Shown: positions 1-6,326 of the stretch, piece after piece | Layout of the letters: every line of letters starts with the position of its first letter | Numbering within the stretch: position 1 is the first letter of the stretch | Assembly (NCBI GenBank): GCA_021163565.1 | Contig: JAGGTT010000038.1 | Span: forward strand, 1 to 6,944 | From: Candidatus Tharpella sp. | Lineage (GTDB): Bacteria; Desulfobacterota; Anaeroferrophillalia; Anaeroferrophillales; Tharpellaceae | Length of the DNA: 6,944 bases | Direction: 5' to 3' | Made by a program: the position numbers and the translations under genes | The notes under the pieces: generated by a model | Databases searched by the model: none | Seen by the model: the letters and a program-made list of their open reading frames with translations, nothing else | What the model was told of the DNA's origin: nothing

Positions 1-2
1 GA

Positions 3-356
3 ACCACATTAGAATGCATGGTCAATAAAAAGAAATACGATGCTCTACCGAAAGATCTGCAGGTGATTATTGAGACTGCTTGTTATCGATCAAATATGTG
101 GTCACTTTGTGAATTTGAAGCGAAAAACCTTCAATATCTTAATGATCTGGTTAAAAATCACAATGTTCAGTTGCGTCAGTTTCCTGATGCAGTTTTGGCT
201 CAACTAAAGAAATATAATGATGAGTTGCTCAAAGAACTGGCGGCTAAGGATCCTTTGACCAAGAAAATCTGTGACGCCTATCTCGCATTTCAGAAGCAGT
301 ATGAAGAGTGGAATGCAATTTCTGAAGAGCGTTATGCCAAACTGAAATATCTCTAA
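3..356 (+). CDS. dctP: TRAP transporter solute-binding protein, TakP/FcbT1 type, C-terminal part (5' end outside window)
   Basis: The reading frame is open from the left edge and ends at TAA 354-356, giving about 118 residues. An ATG at 18 exists, but the five codons before it (T-T-L-E-C) continue the family pattern, so it is an internal Met and the gene is truncated by the window. The family (DctP fold, COG4663-like) is about 350-370 residues, so roughly the last third is present. Visible family features are the stretch VNKKKYDALPKDLQ near the start, the helical segment with EFEAKN, the VQLRQFP motif, and the end DPLTKKICDAYLAFQKQ followed by a W-x-x-I-S-E-x-x-Y pattern. The mature protein would sit in the periplasm, bind an organic acid and hand it to the DctQM membrane pair. 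Characterised relatives bind 2-oxoacids (TakP) or 4-chlorobenzoate (FcbT1). The gene is convergent to dctQM, whose products belong to the same TRAP subfamily, so they are probably partners. The upstream region is not visible. Confidence 0.88.
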   Translation, partial: TTLECMVNKKKYDALPKDLQVIIETACYRSNMWSLCEFEAKNLQYLNDLVKNHNVQLRQFPDAVLAQLKKYNDELLKELAAKDPLTKKICDAYLAFQKQYEEWNAISEERYAKLKYL

Positions 357-401
357 AAAAGATGTAACTGTTCAGGTTCCGTTTTCAAATTGTCGGGATT
401 G

Positions 402-446
402 GGGTCATTGCTGGTACAAGGCGCGACAGCACCCCAGCTATGACCC
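402..446. repeat. Imperfect inverted repeat between dctP and the terminator
   Basis: GGGTCATTGCTGG (402-414) can pair with CCAGCTATGACCC (434-446), with a single T-T mismatch (409/439) and a 19-nt loop. It lies 46 bp after the dctP stop and has no U-tract, so it is not a canonical intrinsic terminator. It may stabilise the 3' end of the dctP transcript or be a remnant of a dispersed palindromic element. No ORF covers it. Confidence 0.45.
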
Positions 447-523
447 TGTTTATGAGGGCGAAGCAAAGTTCAACGCAGTTAAATGTAGTTTTATGGTGGG
501 TAGCTGAAGTTACAAAGATTTTA

Positions 524-573
524 TGACAAAAAAAGCCCGTTTCGATTAACTTCGGAACGGGCTTTTTTTGTCA
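524..573. terminator. Bidirectional intrinsic terminator between convergent dctP and dctM
   Basis: The arm starting TGACAAAAAAAGCCCGTT (524-541) pairs perfectly with AACGGGCTTTTTTTGTCA (556-573). The helix continues inward through a G-U pair and CGA/TCG (542-545 with 552-555), leaving a 6-nt loop, for about 22 bp in total. A GC-rich core (GCCCG/CGGGC) is followed by seven T on the plus strand and, because of the A7 tract 528-534, by seven T on the minus strand too. It therefore can end transcripts from both sides. It is 34 bp beyond the dctM stop and 167 bp beyond the dctP stop. Confidence 0.93.
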
Positions 574-603
574 AACTCATCCCGGCTACCGGGTTAGTGA
601 GTT
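574..603. repeat. Second hairpin abutting the terminator, just downstream of dctM
   Basis: AACTCA (574-579) pairs with TGAGTT (598-603), and CCCGG (581-585) with CCGGG (589-593) around the loop CTA. The two helices are separated by an asymmetric internal loop of 1 and 4 nt. The structure begins at the base immediately after the terminator stem and ends 4 bp before the dctM stop codon. On the minus strand it is transcribed before the terminator, so it could protect the dctM 3' end or aid pausing. It has no U-tract of its own. Confidence 0.55.
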
Positions 604-607
604 AGGA

Positions 608-1942
608 TCAATTACCTAAAACAACAGTCGGCAACCAGGTTACCGTTTCAGGAAACAGGCATAAAATCACCATGGCGACAAGTTGAATGATAACAAAAGG
701 AATAATCCCTTTATAGATGTCGGTAGTTTCAACGCCCGGAGGGGCAACCCCTTTGAGGTAGAAGAGGGAGAAACCGAAAGGTGGTGTCAAGAAAGAGGTC
801 TGCAGGTTAACGGCAATAAGAACTGCCAGCCAGAGCGGGTCGACTCCGATAGTGACCATGATCGGGGATAGAATCGGGACGAAGATAAAGACAATCTCAA
901 AAAAATCGAGAAAGAAACCGGCAATAAAAATAACCCCCATGAAGATGGCCAGGATGCCCCATTTGCCAAAAGGCAGTCCGGTAATTAGCTCCCGAACCTG
1001 GGTGTCGCCACCTAAGCCCCTAAAGACCAAACCCAAGGTTGTGGCTCCGACCAGGATAATGAAAACCATACAGGTTAGTTTGGTTGTGCTGGTCATAACT
1101 TCCATGGCTGTTTTAAGGGTAAACCTCTTCTTGGCCACGGTCAGCAGAGTGGCTCCAACCGCACCTAAGGCTGCGGCTTCGGTCGGGGAGGCGATGCCGG
1201 CAAAGATGGTTCCAAGGACCGAACAGATAAGAAAAAGTGGAGGTACCAGTGAAGTTAAAACCAGTTTGCGGAGCTCTGATTTGCTGATTGCATTAAGCTC
1301 TTCTTCTGGAATTGGCGGGGCCGCTTCTGGTTTTAAACGTGCTATGATCGATATATAAATAATATAGAGAAGAACTAGAACCATTCCGGGGATAACGGCG
1401 CCGACAAAAAGATCGCCGATGGGTACACTCATGATATCACCCAGGAGAACCAGAACGATGCTTGGGGGGATGATTTGTCCCAGTGTGCCGGAGGCCGCCA
1501 CAGTTCCGGTGGCCAAGGTTTTCGAGTAGCCTCGTTTAATCATGGTGGGTAGGGATAAAAGCCCCATGGTTACCACGGTTGCTCCAACGATGCCGGTTGA
1601 AGCCCCCAGCAAAGCTCCAACAATAACGACCGAGATCGCTAGTCCTCCTTTGACTTTGGCAAAAACCAAAGCCATGGTTTCAAGGAGTTCTTCAGCTAAT
1701 CCTGAGCGCTCCAGCATGACCCCCATATAGATAAATAGCGGGACGGCTAAAAGAACAAAGTTGGACATCGTTCCCCAGATACGCAAGGGCAGGAGACCGA
1801 AGAAGGCTGGACCGAAACCGATGAGGCCGAAAAAAACAGCCGTTCCACCGATCGTGAAAGCGACCGGATAGCCAACCAAGAGGAGAACAAAGACCGTGGC
1901 GAACATGATCATGGGCAGGTTGCTGTAGAAAAAATCCATCAT
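608..1942 (-). CDS. dctM: TRAP transporter large permease subunit DctM (FcbT3/TakM type)
   Basis: This 444-residue inner-membrane protein forms the ion-coupled translocation channel of a TRAP transporter, using a sodium or proton gradient to import the substrate delivered by the binding protein. It is almost wholly hydrophobic, with about a dozen helix-length apolar stretches, and has the usual full length for the family. Recognisable DctM motifs are LLVGYPVAFTIGG (21-33), the helix-hairpin motif GQIIPPS (155-161), SPTEAAALGAVGA (252-264), FFLDFFEI (343-350) and FLTPPFGFSLFYLKG (384-398). The pattern agrees best with the COG4664-like subfamily that accompanies TakP and FcbT1 binding proteins. 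The start is ambiguous: ATG at 1942 overlaps the dctQ stop as ATGA, while a second ATG directly follows at 1939. The Shine-Dalgarno AAGGTG lies 5 nt from the first and 8 nt from the second, so both are usable. It is the last gene of the minus-strand run and is followed by the hairpin and terminator at 524-603. Confidence 0.96.
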   Translation of the reverse strand: MMDFFYSNLPMIMFATVFVLLLVGYPVAFTIGGTAVFFGLIGFGPAFFGLLPLRIWGTMSNFVLLAVPLFIYMGVMLERSGLAEELLETMALVFAKVKGGLAISVVIVGALLGASTGIVGATVVTMGLLSLPTMIKRGYSKTLATGTVAASGTLGQIIPPSIVLVLLGDIMSVPIGDLFVGAVIPGMVLVLLYIIYISIIARLKPEAAPPIPEEELNAISKSELRKLVLTSLVPPLFLICSVLGTIFAGIASPTEAAALGAVGATLLTVAKKRFTLKTAMEVMTSTTKLTCMVFIILVGATTLGLVFRGLGGDTQVRELITGLPFGKWGILAIFMGVIFIAGFFLDFFEIVFIFVPILSPIMVTIGVDPLWLAVLIAVNLQTSFLTPPFGFSLFYLKGVAPPGVETTDIYKGIIPFVIIQLVAMVILCLFPETVTWLPTVVLGN

Positions 1943-2463
1943 TGGGCCACCTTATTTTCTTTGCCGACGATGATGAGGAGGTTTTTGATCGCCTGTGAAA
2001 TGCCTTGCAGAATCAGCAGGACAAAACCTGCCGGTATTACCGCTTTCAAGATATAGCGGGCCGGGAGGCCGCCGGGGTCGGGAGAAATTTCATGGACAGC
2101 CCATGAACTTTCAATAAATCCCCTGCAGGAATAGATGATCATGATCGAAAAAGGGATCAGGAAAATAAAAGTGCCGAGTAAATCAACCCAGGCTTTTTTC
2201 TTGGTGCTGAATTTGGTGTAGAGAATATCGACTCTGACATGAGCATCTTTTTTCAGGGAGTAGGCGGCACCAATCAGGAAAACGACGGCAAAGAGATGCC
2301 ACTCCATCTCCTGGACTGCAATATTACCTTTTTTGAAGCCGTAACGCATGATCACATCATAGACGACCGTAAGTACCATCAAAGTGCTCAACCAGGCCGC
2401 AAAAAGGCCGGTCTTTTCATTGAGGGCATCAATTAATTGAGAGATTTTTTTGAGAAAATTCAC
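1939..2463 (-). CDS. dctQ: TRAP transporter small permease subunit DctQ (FcbT2/TakQ type)
   Basis: This 174-residue membrane protein is the small subunit that partners DctM. Four hydrophobic segments are visible at about residues 19-36, 54-70, 92-112 and 138-162, as expected for DctQ. Family motifs include VYDVIMRYGF (34-43), QEMEWHLFAVVFLIGAAY (51-68), HVRVDILY (75-82) and SPDPGGLPARY (127-137). The last motif is typical of the COG4665-like branch that goes with FcbT/TakP systems. The start codon is GTG (2463-2461), preceded by AAGGA with a 7-nt spacer, a good ribosome binding site. The stop overlaps the dctM start by 4 bp, so the two permeases are translationally coupled. The gene sits 135 bp after porB and probably has its own promoter (2525-2553), though read-through from the por genes is also possible because no terminator is visible between them. 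Confidence 0.95.
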   Translation of the reverse strand: MNFLKKISQLIDALNEKTGLFAAWLSTLMVLTVVYDVIMRYGFKKGNIAVQEMEWHLFAVVFLIGAAYSLKKDAHVRVDILYTKFSTKKKAWVDLLGTFIFLIPFSIMIIYSCRGFIESSWAVHEISPDPGGLPARYILKAVIPAGFVLLILQGISQAIKNLLIIVGKENKVAQ

Positions 2464-2482
2464 GGCTCTATCCTTGAGTTAT

Positions 2483-2493
2483 AAGATTATCTT
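2483..2493. promoter_or_regulatory. Short palindrome upstream of dctQ, possible operator
   Basis: AAGAT-T-ATCTT is a perfect 11-bp inverted repeat located 20 bp upstream of the dctQ start and downstream of the predicted -10 box, so it would lie in the 5' leader. Its place would suit a repressor site, but in AT-rich DNA such a short palindrome may occur by chance. Confidence 0.2.
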
Positions 2494-2524
2494 TATTTGC
2501 TTAAAAAATATGAATAACCCCATT

Positions 2525-2553
2525 ACTATAGTTGACATTTAAATGAAAGTAAA
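2525..2553 (-). promoter_or_regulatory. Predicted sigma-70 type promoter for dctQM
   Basis: On the minus strand a -35 box TTTACT (2553-2548, 4 of 6 to TTGACA) is followed after exactly 17 bp by a -10 box TATAGT (2530-2525, 5 of 6 to TATAAT). Transcription would begin near 2517, giving a leader of about 54 nt before the dctQ GTG start. It is the best promoter-like pair in the 135-bp gap between porB and dctQ. It would allow dctQM to be expressed apart from the por genes. Confidence 0.5.
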
Positions 2554-2598
2554 AAACGTGCTTTGCTTCGTACCTTCTTCACAAGTGTTAACGGGGTA

Positions 2599-3492
2599 CT
2601 AACTGATTTCATTCTGCCAGATTTCAGTCTCTTCGGCAGTTATTTTTTTGAATCGTCCCTGGGTTGCTAAATACTCTTTGACTGAAATTGGATTTTCAGG
2701 TTTGTAAGTTTTTTCTATTGCACCCTCATCATTCATTTCAAGCAGTGGGAAAACGCCGCTTTCAACGGCTAGGCGGGTAACTTCCAGAGCGTTCTGTGAG
2801 TCAATCTTCCAACCTGAAGGGCAGGCGGCTAAAAGGTGGATAAAGCGAAAACCGCGGGCCGCTTTGGCTTTCTCGATCTTGGCATAAAAATCATCCGGAT
2901 AGGCGATGGTGGCACTGGCGAGATAACCGGGGTTGTGGGCTTTGATGATCGCCAGAATATCTTTTTTGCCGTACTTAAAATCTTTGCCCCCCGGTGTGGT
3001 TGTCGTCCAGGCCCCGTGCGGGGTTGCGGATGATTGTTGAATGCCGGTATTCATATAAGCTTCATTGTCGTAGCAGATATAGATCATATCTTCATGGCGT
3101 TCCGCCGCTCCGGAGATTCCCTGGAGACCAATATCGAAAGTGCCGCCGTCACCGGCCCAGGTTAATATCTGAATATGCTCTTTTTTCTGGGCCGTCAGGG
3201 CCTGTCTGACGCCGCTGGCCGCGGCCGCAGCGACCGCGAACGGAGTATGTAGCAACGGGACCGAGAGGGCAGTGGTCGGCTGGCCGCCGGCAATAATCGC
3301 CCAGCAGCAAGCCGGCATAACGACAATCGTCTCCGGTCCTAAAACCTTCAAGACATGACGCATACTTAAAGAGGCGCCGCAGCCGGGGCAGGCCATGTGG
3401 CCGCTCTCCATAAGTTCGGCGTTGGTTATCTGCCAGTTGGTGTCGTCAGTAAAATGATTTTTTCCTGTCGTTGATCTATTGTTATTTGTCAT
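2599..3492 (-). CDS. porB: 2-oxoacid:ferredoxin oxidoreductase beta subunit (thiamine diphosphate binding)
   Basis: This 297-residue subunit binds thiamine diphosphate (TPP) and the proximal [4Fe-4S] cluster, and with PorA forms the catalytic core that decarboxylates a 2-oxoacid to acyl-CoA. The TPP signature is AGDGGTFDIG (113-122) with YDNEAYMNTG (141-150) supplying the metal-binding Asn. The four likely cluster cysteines are C35 and C38 of CPGCG, C62 or C63 of PACCW, and C224 of AACPSGW. It also has the common family block SSATPHGAWTTTTPGG (154-169). Length is normal. The first about 25 residues are polar and poorly conserved; Met28 and Met33 are in-frame alternatives, but residues 20-32 (WQITNAELMESGH) resemble family sequence, so the longer start is preferred. 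The ribosome binding site is weak (GTGAG, 6 nt from ATG). It lies 61 bp after porA with a GC-rich hairpin in the gap. Pyruvate is the most common substrate in the family, but specificity is not readable here. Confidence 0.95.
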   Translation of the reverse strand: MTNNNRSTTGKNHFTDDTNWQITNAELMESGHMACPGCGASLSMRHVLKVLGPETIVVMPACCWAIIAGGQPTTALSVPLLHTPFAVAAAAASGVRQALTAQKKEHIQILTWAGDGGTFDIGLQGISGAAERHEDMIYICYDNEAYMNTGIQQSSATPHGAWTTTTPGGKDFKYGKKDILAIIKAHNPGYLASATIAYPDDFYAKIEKAKAARGFRFIHLLAACPSGWKIDSQNALEVTRLAVESGVFPLLEMNDEGAIEKTYKPENPISVKEYLATQGRFKKITAEETEIWQNEIS

Positions 3493-3520
3493 TATGGTCT
3501 CACTGCTAAACTTGTGTTAA

Positions 3521-3537
3521 TGCGGGCGTCGCCCGCA
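3521..3537. repeat. GC-rich hairpin between porA and porB
   Basis: TGCGGGC (3521-3527) and GCCCGCA (3531-3537) form a perfect 7-bp stem around GTC. It is the only structured element in the 61-bp porA-porB gap. On the minus strand it is followed by TTAACACAAG, not a U-run, so it is unlikely to be a full terminator. It might tune the relative amounts of porA and porB message or be a small palindromic repeat. Confidence 0.55.
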
Positions 3538-3553
3538 AATAACCTGTAAGGTA

Positions 3554-4702
3554 CTAAAGCCAGTTAGGTTCGGTTGCCGATAACTGCTCCCGGTCATTGA
3601 CAACTTTGATAATGGTTTCGGGAAAGACCTCTTTGCCGCCTAAACTGATCATGACATCGTTGACAATGGGGTGATCAGGCAGATCGTACAGGGCCGTGCG
3701 AATCTCCTGGCTCAGCGTGCCGCCGACCCCGTAGGAGCAGGCCCGGTTCAAGACGATAATCCTTTTTTTGTTTTTTAAGGCCGCAACCAGCGCATTTTTT
3801 GGAAAGGGTCGCAGCAGGCGGAGCTTGAACAGGTCGACAGGAGTGCCGTTTTCATTCAGCCGCTCAATTGCAACCCGGGCGGTACCGGTCATGGCGCCGC
3901 AGCAGATAACCGCAGTATCACTATCGTTATTACCCTCCTGACAACGCATTACAAGATCATAATGGCGGTTGAATTTTTGGGCAAATTCAGCTTGACATTG
4001 ATCGATCAGAGTCAGAGCTTCAGTCATGGTTTCGGAATAAGCTTTTTTCAGCTCATAAAAGAGATCGGGATGGGCCCCGGCTCCGAATGTCAGGGGGTTT
4101 TCAGGATCAAGCTGGTAGGGGGCTTTATAAGGCGGCAGAAAATCATCAACCATCTTCGGCGTTGGAATCATAAGCCGTTCCATGGTGTGCGAGAGAATAA
4201 AACCATCGATCATGACCATGATCGGCAGCATCAGCTGTTCACTCGCCTTGTAGGCCATAATGATGGTATCGAGGGCCTCCTGTGAGGTTTCACAATATAC
4301 CTGGAGCCAGCCGGTATCACGTTGCGAAAAACTGTCACTTTGATCACTCCAGATATTCCAGGGGGCGCCTAAGGCCCGGTTGGCATTGACTAAAACCAGC
4401 GGCAGCCGGGCGCCGGCGAACCAGTGGAGAATTTCATGCATCATCGCCAGTCCCTGGGAGCTGCTGGCCGTAAATGAGCGGCTGCCGGCCGAAACCGATC
4501 CCAAAACGGCGGCGATCGCTGACATCTCCGATTCGACCTTGATATACTGGCTCTCAAGTTCACCGCTGTCAACCATTTCGGAGAGAGTTTCGATGATATG
4601 GGTCTGGGGGGTGATCGGGTAGGCCGAGATCACTTGCGGGCGACAGAGTTTGACGCCATGGGCGACGGCCTCGCTGCCGAGAAGGATTGCCGGTTTTTCC
4701 AT
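3554..4702 (-). CDS. porA: 2-oxoacid:ferredoxin oxidoreductase alpha subunit
   Basis: This 382-residue cytoplasmic subunit pairs with PorB to form the active site and binds the 2-oxoacid. Visible motifs are SAYPITPQTHIIE (26-38), whose T31 corresponds to the substrate-contacting Thr of pyruvate:ferredoxin oxidoreductases, ESEMSA (57-62), whose first Glu is the likely activator of the TPP aminopyrimidine ring, SSSQGLAMMHE (80-90), and NRALGAPWNIWSDQSD (108-123) with SQRDTGW just after. The C-terminal half carries the domain II pattern (VICCGAMTGTA, FKLRLLRPFP, NRACSYGVGG). Length is normal for a separate alpha subunit. The gene begins one base after the stop of the flavoprotein gene, and its strong Shine-Dalgarno GGAGGAGG lies inside the end of that gene, so the two are translationally coupled. 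Substrates of the family include pyruvate, 2-oxoisovalerate and arylglyoxylates; the sequence alone does not decide. Confidence 0.95.
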   Translation of the reverse strand: MEKPAILLGSEAVAHGVKLCRPQVISAYPITPQTHIIETLSEMVDSGELESQYIKVESEMSAIAAVLGSVSAGSRSFTASSSQGLAMMHEILHWFAGARLPLVLVNANRALGAPWNIWSDQSDSFSQRDTGWLQVYCETSQEALDTIIMAYKASEQLMLPIMVMIDGFILSHTMERLMIPTPKMVDDFLPPYKAPYQLDPENPLTFGAGAHPDLFYELKKAYSETMTEALTLIDQCQAEFAQKFNRHYDLVMRCQEGNNDSDTAVICCGAMTGTARVAIERLNENGTPVDLFKLRLLRPFPKNALVAALKNKKRIIVLNRACSYGVGGTLSQEIRTALYDLPDHPIVNDVMISLGGKEVFPETIIKVVNDREQLSATEPNWL

Positions 4703-4703
4703 C

Positions 4704-6323
4704 TTAAAGATCCTCCTCCATCTCGATTACGCCGCGCGGGCAGACTTCGGCACACTGGCCGCAGCCCTTGCAATGGTCGTAATCAAAAAGTATTTGTGAT
4801 TCTGCATTGTCGCTCTCCCGGTTAATCGCAATCGCGACATCGGGACAGAAGAACCAGCAGATGCCGCAGGTGGTGCAGCTACCGCAGTGAAAACAGCGTT
4901 CAGCCTCAACCTCAAGTTGTTCAAGGCTTAAACCTAAGTGAATCTCAGAAAAATTATCGGACCGGGTTTTTTCGTCAAGCTGCGGTATTTTTAGAGCCGG
5001 TTTTTTCGAGTAGTAGTTAAGATGGAGTGCAGCGAAAGTGATAGGAGGCAGGTTTTGGGTCTCTTGATCAGTGGTGCTATCCTCCGGTAACCGGCCAAAT
5101 TTTCGCAGAGCGGTTGCCGCAGCTTTTCGGCCCGAGGCTAAAGCTTCAGCAACCGAGGCGGCACCATGGGCAAAATCTCCAGCTCTTAATAATTCAGGGG
5201 CGCAATTTTGGAAATCACTACTGCTTTCCTGGCCGGTAGCCGCAATCAGGAAGTCTGTGGTTATAGTTTCAATAAAATCTCCGGCTTCGATGCGGTTGCC
5301 ATTTTTCCGGCTCCGGTGGAGATTAAGAGAAAGACCTCTGCCATTATCAATAATCTCTTCAATAACGGTCTCTTCCCGGAGCAGCAGACCCTCTGATTGT
5401 GCCTCTATGATCTCATCAGGGTAGGCTGGCATCTCATCTATGGTTCGGCGATAGATGAGATGTACGGTTTTTCCCAACCGTTTGAGTGACCGGGCAGTAT
5501 CTAAGGCCGCGTTACCGCCGCCGATAATCACAAAATCCTCTCCCGGGATCGGCTCATCCCGGCTGATTGCTGCTAAAAGCTCTAAAGCTCCTTTAACCGT
5601 TGGCGTTTCCGGCCAGGTTTCCGGTATGCTTGATTGAGTAAGTCCCGGTGCCGCAATTACGGCATCGTACTCTTTTCTTAAATTATCTAAACTAGCGGAT
5701 TCAATTTTGTGGTTGCAGCGCAGATCAATACTATAGCTTTCGACAATATTTTTAATCTCTTTCTCCAGAATCTGGCGTGGCAGCCGGTAGGCCGGAATCC
5801 CGTAGCGGAGAAGGCCGCCGGGGGCTTCGGACTGCTCAAAAATTGTGACTTTAACCCCGGCTCGGGCGAGAAAAACCGCAGCCGCGAGTCCGGCCGGGCC
5901 GGAACCGATAATTGCGGCTTTTTCATGACACACTTGATTCTCTACTGAGTAGGGTTGGGTCAGGCCGAGATCGCCTAAGGCCCGTTCGATGTCACCAATC
6001 AGAACCGCTTCATCAAAATCTGTGCGGTTGCACGCACTCTGGCAGAAATGGGGGCAGACCCGGCCGGTAACCGCCGGCATCGGGTTGTTCCGGCGGATAA
6101 TTTCAAGAGCGGCAAGATGATTGCCGGCGGCAAACTCCTGCATGTATTCAGCAATTAAAATATGTAGAGGGCAGGCTTCAAAGCAAGGAGATTTTTTGGG
6201 TTTCAGAGTGGGCCGGAAAAATTTCCAGCTGCCGGTCATATTGACTGCGGTCGAGGTGCTTGAGATCGGCAGGCCGGTAAAATCACCGTTCCGGATGGCT
6301 TCTATATGTTTTAATTTAATCAT
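4704..6323 (-). CDS. GltD/NfnL-like NAD(P)-FAD oxidoreductase fused to PorD-like 2[4Fe-4S] ferredoxin
   Basis: This 539-residue protein probably moves electrons between the Por complex and NAD(P). Residues about 40-120 form a GltD-type N-terminal iron-sulfur domain with C47, C51, C90, C94 and C98 (CFEAC; GRVCPHFCQSAC). Residues 135-410 are a two-dinucleotide flavoprotein: an FAD site IIGSGPAGLAAA (138-149) closed by E163, a second Rossmann site IIGGGNAALDTA (266-277) for NAD(P)H, an ATG motif at 362-364, and the FAD-closing AGDFAHGAASVAEALASG (381-398). The C-terminus is a PorD-type ferredoxin. Its first cluster has C483, C486, C489 and C493, preceded by the extra pair C477/C480, and the second has C518, C521, C524 and C528, so both clusters have complete ligands. 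It sits between porG and porA, where porD normally is, 3 bp after porG and 1 bp before porA. Related NAD(P)-linked subunits occur in NfnL and in phenylglyoxylate:NAD+ oxidoreductase. The preferred coenzyme is uncertain. Its ribosome binding site is weak, consistent with coupling to porG. Confidence 0.92.
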   Translation of the reverse strand: MIKLKHIEAIRNGDFTGLPISSTSTAVNMTGSWKFFRPTLKPKKSPCFEACPLHILIAEYMQEFAAGNHLAALEIIRRNNPMPAVTGRVCPHFCQSACNRTDFDEAVLIGDIERALGDLGLTQPYSVENQVCHEKAAIIGSGPAGLAAAVFLARAGVKVTIFEQSEAPGGLLRYGIPAYRLPRQILEKEIKNIVESYSIDLRCNHKIESASLDNLRKEYDAVIAAPGLTQSSIPETWPETPTVKGALELLAAISRDEPIPGEDFVIIGGGNAALDTARSLKRLGKTVHLIYRRTIDEMPAYPDEIIEAQSEGLLLREETVIEEIIDNGRGLSLNLHRSRKNGNRIEAGDFIETITTDFLIAATGQESSSDFQNCAPELLRAGDFAHGAASVAEALASGRKAAATALRKFGRLPEDSTTDQETQNLPPITFAALHLNYYSKKPALKIPQLDEKTRSDNFSEIHLGLSLEQLEVEAERCFHCGSCTTCGICWFFCPDVAIAINRESDNAESQILFDYDHCKGCGQCAEVCPRGVIEMEEDL

Positions 6324-6326
6324 CGT

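Noticed and set aside
18..20. ATG at the left edge as the start of a short independent gene
   Set aside because: The in-frame codons before it continue the TRAP binding-protein pattern and the product matches only the C-terminal third of the family, so it is an internal Met of a gene cut by the window.
852..1358. A 168-codon open frame on the plus strand opposite dctM
   Set aside because: It is the antisense shadow of a well-supported membrane protein, rich in K, S, P and T without any domain pattern, and no ribosome site or family similarity is seen.
2532..2537. Perfect TTGACA on the plus strand
   Set aside because: No -10 box follows at 16-18 bp and it would drive transcription antisense into porB with no gene to serve, so it is not called as a promoter.
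3962..4285. A 107-codon open frame on the plus strand opposite porA
   Set aside because: The opposite strand encodes conserved PorA sequence; this frame shows no family features.
5071..5424. A 117-codon open frame on the plus strand opposite the flavoprotein gene
   Set aside because: The minus-strand frame carries clear FAD and NAD(P) motifs across this stretch; the plus-strand product is low-complexity in S, R and A with no recognisable motif.
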